From: Dehalococcoidia bacterium
GTDB taxonomy: Bacteria > Chloroflexota > Dehalococcoidia > Lucifugimonadales > UBA3495
Length of the DNA stretch: 44,918 nt
Direction: 5' to 3'
Assembly: GCA_021295965.1 (NCBI GenBank)
Contig: JAGWBI010000026.1
Location: forward strand, 1 to 44,918
In this document: piece after piece, positions 15,981 through 24,662 of the stretch
Numbering within the stretch: the first letter of the stretch is position 1
How the letters are laid out: every line of letters begins with the position of its first letter
Notes under the pieces: generated by a model
What the model saw: only the letters and a program-made list of their open reading frames with translations
What the model was told of the DNA's origin: nothing
Database searches by the model: none
Program-made: the position numbers and the translations under genes

Positions 15981-17645
15981 CTAATCTGGCGCAACCTGGT
16001 TGTTGGGCGACCACTGGGATACCCCGTTAACGTTGCGAGCGCGAACCTCGAAGAAGTACCAATCGTAGTCGGTGGGCAAGCCGCTCACCTCGGCGCTGGA
16101 ACCGTCGAAGGTGACGCTGATGCCGTTCACCTCGTCCGCGGCTGACAGGGTGACCCAAATATCTACCATCCAGAACCGCGCTTCGTAGGATTGAGCATAC
16201 CTCGCTTCGGCCCACTCCAACGATACCGCTCCTGAACCGGTTGAACGGCCGCTGGGCCGCTCTGGGCGCTCCGGGACGATTCGCGCTTGGACATAATTAT
16301 AGGGAGACCAGTCCGACGCGCCGGCGGAGTTGTGGGCCCGAACCGAAAAGAAGTACCACTCGTAGTCGGTGGGCAGGCCGCTCACCTCGGCGCTGGAACC
16401 GTCGAAGGCAATGGTGACCCCGTTCACCGCACGATCCGGGGACAGGAACACCCAACGGTCGACCATCCAGAACACAGCCTGGTAGGTTTGAGCGCGGGCC
16501 GCGTCATTCCAGTCCAGCGACACCTGCCCAAGTTCGGTCAACTGACCCGAAGCCCGGTTGGGCGTCTCCGGAGCAGCGAGTGTGGGTGCCGGTATGGATG
16601 TAGAACTCGGAGTGGGGGTCGGGGTTAGTGTAGGTGTCGGACTGGGAGTCGGGGTAGGTGTTAGGGTCGGTGTCGACGTTGGTGTCGTCGTGGGTGTCGG
16701 GGAAGGCGTAGGCGTCTCCGTCGGCAGGATCACTTGGTCGTAGTTGGACCATTGGCTCAGGGTCCCGTCGCGAATCGCCTTCACTCGGTATATGTACTTG
16801 ACGCCGGCCTCGTTTGCGGTGGTGTCGATGTATTCCGTTTCCGTGTTGCCGGTATCGTCCACCAGGGGATCCAACTGATGCTCTCCTTGCAGCGGCCGTC
16901 GGCGCAGGATCTGGTAGACGTCCACCGACCCGGCATCCACCGCCGGTGCCTGCCAATCCAAAGCCACCCGACCGTTCTCGCTCAAGGTGACGTCCAGGTT
17001 GGATGGAGCCAGACTCAGCGGATCCGGGGTCGGGGTCGGCGTCGGTGTATGAGTTGAGCTGGGCGCGGCCGTGGGGGTAGCTGTTGCCGTCGGAGTCGGG
17101 GTGCCAGTTGCCGTCGTCGTGGGCGTAGCCGTAGCCGTAGCCGTCGGTGTTGGCGTTGGGGTCGGCGTAGCCGTGGGGGTAGTGGAATCGCTAGACGTGA
17201 TCAACCTGATGCGGTGCGTGGTGTACACCTCGGCATCGGGGTAGGTTGTCACCGACAGTGTTACAGCCGTCAAATGACTGAACTCGGGGCAACGTTTCAG
17301 ATGAAAGCCGTATTTTGCCGCTGTCTGGTACCCAATAGCGAAACTGGAATCGATCCATCCTTCAATATCGCAGGGATCGGTGCTCCATTCCGAAGGCAGA
17401 TGTACCACAACGGCGAAACCGTGTTCATTGAGAATGTCAATGGAGACGGACCGGTCGGGATCGTGCAGCGTGTAGAACGGTCCAAACCAGGGGTCTTCCT
17501 GCGACACGGTGACCGACTCGGGCATCACGATTGCCTGTTGGCTTCCGTCCGCTGGTGGTCCCAGCGTGCTGATATACACCGGGTCCACATCCTGCTCGGC
17601 ATCGACGCTGTAACTGAACAGGGCGACCGCCGTCCCCGCGATCAA
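15981..17645 (-). CDS. Secreted FN3-repeat protein with Thr/Pro linkers
   Basis: At least 554 residues, probably secreted or membrane-tethered. The order is: N-terminal hydrophobic segment, an unrecognised domain (about 25-165) with two cysteines, a Thr/Pro/Ala-rich linker, an FN3 domain (DVYQILRRRPLQGEHQL ... YIYRVKAIRDG), a second Thr/Pro linker, and two near-identical FN3-like modules of 99 residues. The start is doubtful: TTG at 17645 would cut the hydrophobic helix, while the frame stays open upstream through ALKSALTYRTAILIAATLL with no ATG. A CTG near 17687 would give a normal signal sequence. The FN3 modules suggest binding of polymers or cell-surface contact. The neighbouring gene at 18547 also ends in an FN3 domain. 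Confidence 0.75.
   Translation of the reverse strand: MIAGTAVALFSYSVDAEQDVDPVYISTLGPPADGSQQAIVMPESVTVSQEDPWFGPFYTLHDPDRSVSIDILNEHGFAVVVHLPSEWSTDPCDIEGWIDSSFAIGYQTAAKYGFHLKRCPEFSHLTAVTLSVTTYPDAEVYTTHRIRLITSSDSTTPTATPTPTPTPTATATATPTTTATGTPTPTATATPTAAPSSTHTPTPTPTPDPLSLAPSNLDVTLSENGRVALDWQAPAVDAGSVDVYQILRRRPLQGEHQLDPLVDDTGNTETEYIDTTANEAGVKYIYRVKAIRDGTLSQWSNYDQVILPTETPTPSPTPTTTPTSTPTLTPTPTPSPTPTLTPTPTPSSTSIPAPTLAAPETPNRASGQLTELGQVSLDWNDAARAQTYQAVFWMVDRWVFLSPDRAVNGVTIAFDGSSAEVSGLPTDYEWYFFSVRAHNSAGASDWSPYNYVQARIVPERPERPSGRSTGSGAVSLEWAEARYAQSYEARFWMVDIWVTLSAADEVNGISVTFDGSSAEVSGLPTDYDWYFFEVRARNVNGVSQWSPNNQVAPD
16053..16440. repeat. Direct DNA duplication within the FN3 modules (297-bp period)
   Basis: The segment from 16053 to about 16140 recurs from 16350 to about 16437 with very few differences, while the intervening parts of each module differ more. 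The period is 297 bp, or 99 codons. This indicates recent duplication or gene conversion of the modules' central part. Confidence 0.75.
16601..17187. repeat. Two low-complexity Thr/Pro-coding tracts
   Basis: Degenerate 6-bp-period tracts (ggtgtc/gggtcg/ggagtc type) lie at about 16601-16725 and 17028-17187. They encode (T/S/A)P linkers that flank the first FN3 domain. Such tracts are prone to slippage and length change. Confidence 0.7.
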
Positions 17646-18546
17646 TAACGTCGCGGCAATCAGGATGGCGGTACGGTATGTGAGCGCCGATTTCAGCGCT
17701 GCCCGGAGATCTCGTATCGATACTCACATAATGCCGAGGCAGAGGCGAACGCCGTGTCGGCGTGGGATCAGTATGCAACCTTAGAAAGACGTGAGTCGGC
17801 GAACGGATAAAACCTGTGGGCTACATGCCCGAAACCTCAGCATCAAGCCATCCAAGTCGTCCCAATTGCGCGGGACCGCACGACTCGTCGCGTTGCTCTG
17901 GCAGAGCGACCACCTAGGTCGGTTAGCATCCAATGCCGCCCCGAAATGCTAAATCCACCTGCAACCAGTGGAGTGAAAAACGCCGGCATACTAACGCTCC
18001 ATTACCGCCGGTGTCTTGACTACATCTTGCTATTTTTAGATTCTTGGCGACGGCAAGCTGATGAATACATTGCTATGGAGCCTTTATGTGCGTTGAAATC
18101 GACAGAGGGAATAATCGGCAAGCCGACTACGGTGGGCACGGATTACCGCAGCCCGGTCAGCTCGGCTTGGTCCCTTTTCGCCGGAAGATTCCGACGTCCC
18201 GCCAACAAACGCAATTGGCGCCATCTCGTTTACGTTGTTCCGGGCCCTGCTTACAGGATGTGGGTTCCTGGCACGGCCTGGGTATTGCGTCTCGTATTTA
18301 ACCCACCGTCGGTCCGCCTTCCGCCCCCTTAGTCGTCTACCGGGTACGAGCAGCAGAGACGCCATCCACGCTAACACGCTGCGCGAAAGTACCTGGCCGA
18401 CCGCGCGGTGATGTCGCCCTCTCACCGTAAAGGTGGGAGGGCCAACCGGGTTGCGCGGCTTTCCTGGTTTTTGCCGCCTGTTACAAACGGCGGTAAATCG
18501 GACCGCGTGCGTCGGGCTATGCCCGGTGAGATGTCATCGGGCACGC
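17646..18546. other. About 900 bp without a recognised gene
   Basis: Apart from the possible 5' extension of the FN3 gene (to about 17720), no open frame here resembles a protein family. A stable hairpin lies at 18416-18442: arms gccctctcacc and ggtgggagggc, loop gtaaa, one G-T pair. It is about 105 bp beyond the stop of the minus-strand gene at 18547. It has no T-run and may be a dispersed repeat or a weak terminator. Confidence 0.5.
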
Positions 18547-20982
18547 TTAGCTGTCGTCGTTCAGCATCAGGCGGTTCCAGGTTGTGGGCCACGAAACCCA
18601 GCTTCCATGGTAGCCAGCTCCCACGATGAAGAAGTACTCGATCCCCGGGGTAAGCCGGCTCACCGTGTGGCTTGAACCGAGGGTAACGTCGGAATAGGAC
18701 AGTTTTGCCCGCCAGGCGTCGTTAGCTTGGTTCGCCTCATAGTCTTCCACCGCCAGCCAGCCTACCCGATAGAAGGTGGCTCCGGGAGCCGGTGTCCAAC
18801 GCAGGATGGCCTGACCGGATTCTGGGCCGTTCACCGCAGTCACGTTGCCCGGAGCAGGTCCAGGGGATGGCCGAGCTTGTACACTGGGAGATCCTACCGC
18901 CGTACGTGTGAGCCCATCGACCTGGCGGTAGTTTCCGTCCACTCCTAGTACGGTCAGGAGCACTTCGTCTGACCCCTGATTGTCTCCGGGTCCGTATTGG
19001 AGCTGGATATCGTCGATGCTGATGGCCTCTGCATCGCGCAGGGCATGGAGGAAACAACTGCGAGTGAGGTCGGGACCGCACGCCTCGAGGCCGGCAATTG
19101 CCAGTCGGCCGACCAGATATCCCTCTAGCGAAGTGAAGCCGGGCTCCGCGTTGTCGGCAATTGAAGCCAATGCGGCGCGATAGTTGCGAACCGCCTCGCT
19201 GCTTTCGCCGTCGGGCAAAGGCACCACTTGGGTCACGTACACCCCTGCGCCTTCGGGGCCCAGTTCATCGGCCAGTGCTTCGCTGCCCACGAAGGACACC
19301 GCCAGGAAAATCGGATCCGGCTCCAAATCGCTGCGCAGCAGTTCGATGGCCTCCGCAGCCGGCGCGTAGGAGCTGATCATGATGACAGCTTCCGGCTCAG
19401 CCTCCGCAATGTGAAACGCCGCCCTTTTCACGGCGTTGGTGTTCCTCATGTAATGCCACGACGCCACTGGTTCCAGCCCCCGGCGGGCCAACGCCCGGCG
19501 TACGCCTTCCAACCCGTCCAGGCCGTATGAATCGTTTTGATAAAGCACGGCCACGCGAGTAACGCCCAAATCCTGGGTAAGGCGTTCCACCATCTGCTCG
19601 GTTTCCTGATAATACGAAGCGCGATAGTTGACAACGTTGTCCAACTCGCCGTCGCGCAGGAAATTGGCGCCGGTAAAGGGTCCGATGAAAGGCGCTCCCT
19701 CCGCTTGGGCCACCGGAGACGCGGCCCGGGACGTCGGCGTCCCCACCGCTCCAATGAGACCGAACACTCGGTCCCTCTCGATCAGCTGCACGGTGTTTTC
19801 AAAGGCCAATTGGCTTTCATAAGCGTCATTCCGAGTTACCAACCCCAGCGTGCGGTCATGGACACCGCCCGACTGGTTGGCTTCCGTGAAAGCGGCCCGG
19901 ATCCCCAGTCGCATTTCAATGCCCAGTTCCCCGGACGGTCCGGACAATGCGGCGGACTGTCCAAACAAAATGTTGTCGTCGGTAACCCCGGGAACCCCAG
20001 CGCTTTCCTCCACCGACGGTGGGATGGAAGGCGGGGTCCGCCCCTGGACCACGGCCGACAGGCCTTCGATTTCGACCAGCAGCAAGTCCAGGGTTGCCGC
20101 GTTGTCCGCGAGCAGGGCCTCTTCAGCGGCGACCAGGCGCAGCCGGTCTTCCAAATTCTCGAAAAAAGCGTCGTTTCCGATGCCAAGCAGCTCCTCAGAC
20201 AGCGGAACTACCCGGGGATCCAACTCGTCGCCGTAATTCGCCGACAGATATTGAACGCTCTGCCGTACGCGGTTGGCCGTCGAGGTGTAATTTTCATGGG
20301 CCAGTGGTACGAACGTCCTGTCCTCCACTACGGTCGCCGCGCCCAGCGCCGATACCAACCCGCCCGCGTTCTGCGCCACCAACTCCGAATTCGAGTACCG
20401 GCGCACATCATTCTGGTAAGTCCACTTCAGCAGGTCGTCCATCAGGTCGTAGTACTGTCCGTCCGCGCTGGTAATGGCGGCCGCTATCAGACCGAATCCG
20501 TAATTGCCCACGTCTCTTCTTATTTCAGTTATTTTGGCCTGCTCCCGCAACAGCCGAGGCCTTTCTTGTATGATCTGTTGCGTGTTGGCTACCAGCTGGT
20601 TCACTAGGTTCTCGATGCGGCCAACCCGGTCGTCGTAGCCTTTCCCTGACATGGTCTCCAGATGCTTCTCCAGCTCCAGCTTCTGATGGTCCAACGCGCC
20701 CAGCGGAACGTCCACGATGGCCGCAATTGCCTCAACCGGATCGATGTCCGGGTCAATCATGTCCAGATCGGTTGGGGCCGAGTTGGCAGCGACCAATGTG
20801 CTGGAGTGAATCGTTATCGACAGCGCGGCGGCCAGAACCCCCGCGTCGTCGCCAGTGTCGCTGTGGGCGCCCAATTCCCCTGCCGGAAACCACAAGACGG
20901 CGGCCCCCCCCACCGCAAGCATGACTGCCAACACTGCGATCACGCCAAACCATCGCACCGCTTTATTGTGAAAACCCATCAT
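18547..20982 (-). CDS. Membrane-anchored sensor-like protein with Leu/Ile/Val-type binding domain and FN3
   Basis: An 811-residue protein with unusual architecture. One N-terminal hydrophobic helix (about 12-33) precedes a long mostly helical region (about 75-320). A type 1 periplasmic binding domain of the branched-chain amino-acid transporter family follows (about 335-685): FGQSAALSGPSGELGIEMRLG, LIGAVGTPTSRAASPVAQ, VAVLYQNDSYGLDGLEG and PLPDGESSEAVRNYRAAL. A C-terminal FN3 domain (about 705-800) completes it. Ordinary binding proteins of this class lack both extra parts. No permease or ATPase genes adjoin, so a sensing or scaffolding role outside the cell fits better than transport. The start has GGGAGGACATAT before ATGATG. 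A palindrome 35 bp upstream may control it. Confidence 0.82.
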   Translation of the reverse strand: MMGFHNKAVRWFGVIAVLAVMLAVGGAAVLWFPAGELGAHSDTGDDAGVLAAALSITIHSSTLVAANSAPTDLDMIDPDIDPVEAIAAIVDVPLGALDHQKLELEKHLETMSGKGYDDRVGRIENLVNQLVANTQQIIQERPRLLREQAKITEIRRDVGNYGFGLIAAAITSADGQYYDLMDDLLKWTYQNDVRRYSNSELVAQNAGGLVSALGAATVVEDRTFVPLAHENYTSTANRVRQSVQYLSANYGDELDPRVVPLSEELLGIGNDAFFENLEDRLRLVAAEEALLADNAATLDLLLVEIEGLSAVVQGRTPPSIPPSVEESAGVPGVTDDNILFGQSAALSGPSGELGIEMRLGIRAAFTEANQSGGVHDRTLGLVTRNDAYESQLAFENTVQLIERDRVFGLIGAVGTPTSRAASPVAQAEGAPFIGPFTGANFLRDGELDNVVNYRASYYQETEQMVERLTQDLGVTRVAVLYQNDSYGLDGLEGVRRALARRGLEPVASWHYMRNTNAVKRAAFHIAEAEPEAVIMISSYAPAAEAIELLRSDLEPDPIFLAVSFVGSEALADELGPEGAGVYVTQVVPLPDGESSEAVRNYRAALASIADNAEPGFTSLEGYLVGRLAIAGLEACGPDLTRSCFLHALRDAEAISIDDIQLQYGPGDNQGSDEVLLTVLGVDGNYRQVDGLTRTAVGSPSVQARPSPGPAPGNVTAVNGPESGQAILRWTPAPGATFYRVGWLAVEDYEANQANDAWRAKLSYSDVTLGSSHTVSRLTPGIEYFFIVGAGYHGSWVSWPTTWNRLMLNDDS

Positions 20983-21016
20983 ATATGTCCTCCCTTTGTG
21001 GAAAAGACAAAAATAT

Positions 21017-21033
21017 TTGTGAATTAATCACAA
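21017..21033 (-). promoter_or_regulatory. CRP/FNR-like palindrome upstream of the sensor-like gene
   Basis: A 17-bp palindrome, TTGTGA-N5-TCACAA, sits in an AT-rich island that contrasts with the GC-rich surroundings. It ends 35 bp before the ATG at 20982. The half-sites resemble those of CRP/FNR-family regulators, but the spacing is N5 where CRP's TGTGA-N6-TCACA has six. The operator role is inference. Confidence 0.45.
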
Positions 21034-21510
21034 GATTGTCACACTAAACCCACGTTCTCGTAAAGCAACCACCTTGGCAATCAGGTTGACGGTGCCCGAG
21101 CTCGGGCGTCGGCAGATGCCACTCCGAAGCCGCCCGCTTCACTCTGACCTCCTGCAAATCCCAGACATCAACAAGGCGCGTCTCCACATCCTGGGACTTC
21201 GGCGAAGTCCTATGGAACGCGTACTGCCGTCCAACTCCCATCGTCGTTACGGGCGGCGTTACGGCCATCTTCGCTGAACGAATCGTCTCCACAGCGCACG
21301 ACCCTATCGCGGTCAGCCTCGTCCTGGCAGATGTGAACTGCCCGGACTGTAACCCTCGCGAATTCTCAATCCAATGCCATATTCGTGTCCCGTTTCATAC
21401 CACACCAAGGCGGGTTTCACCCTGGTTTGAGTTTGAGCGCCAAGAGTTTGGATACCCGAGCCGACAAACCGCCGTTGGTGCCTGGTGTGTCACGCGACCC
21501 TTCCACAACT
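21034..21510. other. Non-coding stretch with a small hairpin
   Basis: No recognised gene. A perfect hairpin (ggacttc-ggc-gaagtcc, 21194-21210) is present; without a T-run it is not an obvious terminator. Confidence 0.45.
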
Positions 21511-22878
21511 TCAGGTTCGGAGCAGGTCCGCCAGGCCGCTGACCGGTTCCCCTTCCTCCAGCGATTCCAGGCGAGAAAGGACTTCCGCCGTCGTCCCTTC
21601 GGACAGTAGCTGCGCGGAGCAGTCCCGGAATTTATCGCGAATATCCTCCATCGTCACGCCGCGCAGGGCTCCGCTGTTGGCGCGGTGCGCTTGCTGCCGC
21701 AGCACGCTGCCGTCCTTCATCTGCACGTCAACCTGGTGGTAGCCTTCCGTCCAGCTGGGTTGGCCCTCGTTGCCCGGGATGCGGCGCATTTCGATGCGTG
21801 GGATCATCGCCTGGGCTTCGGGGCGCATCACCTGATCGTCGGTGAAGGACTGCAACCCGACCCGCCGGTCCAGCAGGGCGGCTGCCAGGCAATACTGCAT
21901 GCTGAATTTCCCTTCCAGCGACGACACCGGGCGCGAGTGGATCAGCGACCGTGGCGGATCGAAGTCCACCATGACGTCGATACGGTCCACCGCCGCCGGG
22001 TCAATGGCAGCCTGGGATAGCAGGTCGAAGGTGGCGTCCAACGCCAGGTGGGCACTGCCGCAGCAGGGATACTTCTTGATCTCGATGCCGGATTCCACCA
22101 GGTACAGCTTGTTGCCCAGGTTTTCCTCGATCTGCTGGCTGTCGAAACCCTGGCCGCCCGAGAAAGCCCGGATGAACCCGAAACGTCCTTCCAGGGCGTC
22201 CGCGCTGGCGGTGAAGCCGTCGCGGACCAACTTGGCCGATACGACGCCGGCCCGGGCGGCGTCTCCGGCGTGGAATGGCTTGGTCATGGTGCCGAAGTTC
22301 TGCCGCAGTCCCGATGCCTGGGACGCGGCCAGGGAGATGGCCATCGCCGTCTGTTCGGGGTCCAGCGACATGATCCGGCTGGCCGCCGCCGCCGACCCTA
22401 CCGCCCCCAGAGGGCCGGTGGGATGCCATCCCAGGTCATCGTAATATGCTTCGCTCAGGGCCTCGCCCACGGCGCACGCGACCTCAAACCCCGACATATA
22501 GCCCAGCAGCATTTCCTTCCCGGAAGCGCCGGTCTCTTCGGCCACGGCCATTGCCGCCGGCAGCAGAACGGCAGTCGGGTGCGTCTTGGTAATCTGGGTG
22601 ATGTCGTCGTAGTCCAGTGCGTGAGCCATGGCCCCGTTGACCAGGGCAGCGTTGGCCGCCGAGGTCCTGAATCCCCGGCCCACCACGCTGGCGGCGTGGG
22701 CGGCGCTCTCGGCTGCAACGTACCGGCAAAGAATGTCCGACAGGTCTTCCCGGGAGCCGGCCAACATGCACGCCAGGCAGTCCATGATCGCTCCCTTGGC
22801 CGCTTCAATGGCATCGGGCGGGAAGTCCTCGATGTCGGTGGCGGTGACGTATTCAGCAATACGCTTGGTAATGTCCAT
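21511..22878 (-). CDS. MmgE/PrpD-family protein
   Basis: A 455-residue protein of the MmgE/PrpD family, whose founding member PrpD dehydrates 2-methylcitrate in propionate breakdown. Many members act on other acids, and some are isomerases. Signature stretches are NGAMAHALDYDD, HPTAVLLPAAMAVAE, GYMSGFEVACAVGEAL, WHPTGPLGAVGSAAAASRI, KPFHAGDAARAGVVSA, and KKYPCCGSAHLALDA in the C-terminal half. The length is normal. ATG at 22878 follows GGAGGTAATCC. No other methylcitrate-cycle gene adjoins, so the substrate is open. The helicase gene lies 122 bp upstream on the same strand. Confidence 0.93.
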   Translation of the reverse strand: MDITKRIAEYVTATDIEDFPPDAIEAAKGAIMDCLACMLAGSREDLSDILCRYVAAESAAHAASVVGRGFRTSAANAALVNGAMAHALDYDDITQITKTHPTAVLLPAAMAVAEETGASGKEMLLGYMSGFEVACAVGEALSEAYYDDLGWHPTGPLGAVGSAAAASRIMSLDPEQTAMAISLAASQASGLRQNFGTMTKPFHAGDAARAGVVSAKLVRDGFTASADALEGRFGFIRAFSGGQGFDSQQIEENLGNKLYLVESGIEIKKYPCCGSAHLALDATFDLLSQAAIDPAAVDRIDVMVDFDPPRSLIHSRPVSSLEGKFSMQYCLAAALLDRRVGLQSFTDDQVMRPEAQAMIPRIEMRRIPGNEGQPSWTEGYHQVDVQMKDGSVLRQQAHRANSGALRGVTMEDIRDKFRDCSAQLLSEGTTAEVLSRLESLEEGEPVSGLADLLRT

Positions 22879-23000
22879 GGATTACCTCCTGGCGGTTGGG
22901 CCTTGCCGCTTCATCATCATCATGCCCCTGATCGTGATGCGAATGTATGCCCTTTTTGGAGCGGTGTCGAGTGGCTGGCGGCATCACGGGGCCACCCATT

Positions 23001-24584
23001 CTATTGTCGCAATTCCGCTCGTTTCGCTTCCCGGTTCCACGACTTGACGGCGAAACGGAGACCCAGACTCCGTTGAATCTCACGCCATTTGCGACCGTCA
23101 TCCGGAGTGATGAAAGTTATCGCCTCGCCAGCCTTGCCCATGCGGCCGGTGCGCCCCACCCGGTGTGTGAACAATTGCTCCGAATCCGGCAGGTCAAAGT
23201 TGATCACCTGGCCGATCCCCGTCACGTCCAGTCCGCGCGCCGCCACATTGGTAGCTACCAATATCGGCACGGCGCCGGAGCGAAAGTCGCGCATCACGCG
23301 TTCCCGCGCCGCCTGGCTCAGATTGCCCTGGAGCGCTCCCACGGGATAGCCGAATATCCCCAGTTGGTTGGCGAGATTTTTCACCCCTCGCTTGGTCTTT
23401 CCGAAGACCAGGATGGGCGCGTCGTCGCGCTGGTCCAGCAGCGTTCGTAACGCCGACATCTTGTCGGCCTTCTGGATGCTGTACACGCGGTGTTCCACTG
23501 TCGGAAGCGCCCGCTCGTCGGCGTCCACTTCCACGGTGATGGGGTTTCGCAGGTGTTTCTGGGCGGTTCCGGCCACCCAATTCGGCATCGTCGCCGAAAG
23601 CAGGGCCGTCTGCCGGTTGGAGGGTGTGCGGCTAAGGATCGCGTCCACATCTTTGGCGAATCCCAGATCCAGCATTTCGTCGGCCTCGTCCAGAACCAGG
23701 AACCTCACCGCGCTCAGGTCCAGCGCTCCCTGGCGCAAGTGGTCCAGCGTACGCCCTGGTGTGCCAATGATGATGTGGGCGCCGTTGCGCAGCGCGGTCT
23801 GCTCCGGCCGCAACGATCGGCCGCCGTACAGCAACGTCACGCGCAGCCGCTGTCGCGCCACTAGGTTCTCCACTACTCCGGCCACCTGGATGGCGAGTTC
23901 GCGGGTTGGCACCAGAACCAGCGCCTGGACGGCGCGTTCGGACGGGTCGCATCGTTCCACCATTGGCACCGCATAGGCCAGCGTCTTGCCTGAGCCGGTG
24001 CGAGCCTGCCCGATCAGGTCCCGACCCTTCAGGAGACAGGGTATGGACTGTTCCTGGATTGGCGTAGGCTCCGCGATGTTCATGCGAGCTATCGCGGCCC
24101 TGGTAGCGGCTTTCACATCGATTCCGGGAAAGACCTCTGTATGCGCGGCGACTTCGTCCGCTGCACTTTGGTCAGTTGTCGTATTTGTGCCCGATGTGTC
24201 CGTTGCTGGCGCTTGCTGTGCCGAGGTTTGGCCGCTCCGGTGGGTCTTCCAGCATGCGGAGCAATACACCGGTCGTTGGGGATTCGGTTGGAACGGGACC
24301 GTGGTGCTGGCTCCGCAATCTACGCAGGTCGCGGCATGTTGTAGTCGGTTGTGCTGTCCCTGACTGGGTTGCGTCCGATTGTCCTGGGGCCTGTTGTTTC
24401 GCGTTCGGTTATGTGATCGTCGGCGGTTGGATCTGGGTGGGGATTGTGTACTGATGATGACTCCTTCCTCGAACAGAGAATTATGTGCCCGGCGCGGGTT
24501 CCACGGGCGAAAGACGTTGCGGGTACGCCGCCCCGCGTATTCAACGGCGTCCAAATCGGCGCGTCGCCGGCGTTCAGTCCTCAA
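23001..24584 (-). CDS. DEAD-box RNA helicase with N-terminal zinc ribbon
   Basis: The ATP-dependent RNA helicase core (about residues 145-520) shows the Q motif (EPTPIQEQSIP), motif I ARTGSGKT, PTRELA, GTPGR, DEAD, SAT, ATNVAARGLDV and HRVGRTGRMG. Ahead of it lie an Arg/Asn/Gln-rich basic stretch and a four-cysteine ribbon (CVDCGASTTVPFQP ... RPVYCSACW) like small zinc ribbons often found free or at protein ends. A Ser/Thr-rich linker follows. The start is unsure: TTG at 24584 opens the frame, yet the best Shine-Dalgarno (GGAAGGAG, near 24462) precedes GTC-ATC-ATC with no standard start codon. Likely roles are ribosome assembly or RNA turnover. Confidence 0.93.
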   Translation of the reverse strand: MRTERRRRADLDAVEYAGRRTRNVFRPWNPRRAHNSLFEEGVIISTQSPPRSNRRRSHNRTRNNRPQDNRTQPSQGQHNRLQHAATCVDCGASTTVPFQPNPQRPVYCSACWKTHRSGQTSAQQAPATDTSGTNTTTDQSAADEVAAHTEVFPGIDVKAATRAAIARMNIAEPTPIQEQSIPCLLKGRDLIGQARTGSGKTLAYAVPMVERCDPSERAVQALVLVPTRELAIQVAGVVENLVARQRLRVTLLYGGRSLRPEQTALRNGAHIIIGTPGRTLDHLRQGALDLSAVRFLVLDEADEMLDLGFAKDVDAILSRTPSNRQTALLSATMPNWVAGTAQKHLRNPITVEVDADERALPTVEHRVYSIQKADKMSALRTLLDQRDDAPILVFGKTKRGVKNLANQLGIFGYPVGALQGNLSQAARERVMRDFRSGAVPILVATNVAARGLDVTGIGQVINFDLPDSEQLFTHRVGRTGRMGKAGEAITFITPDDGRKWREIQRSLGLRFAVKSWNREAKRAELRQ

Positions 24585-24662
24585 TGCTGACTAATAGTGT
24601 AACAGTATTATCATGCGTAAATTTGATACTTGGTCACATTGCCGGCTTGATTCGGCCGTCGA

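Noticed and set aside
17946-18332. A plus-strand open frame of 128 codons
   Set aside because: No family resemblance, no Shine-Dalgarno, and compositional noise in a stretch without coding features.
21034-21510. A minus-strand 82-codon frame (21044-21292)
   Set aside because: No recognisable domain and no ribosome-binding site; the stretch is treated as non-coding.
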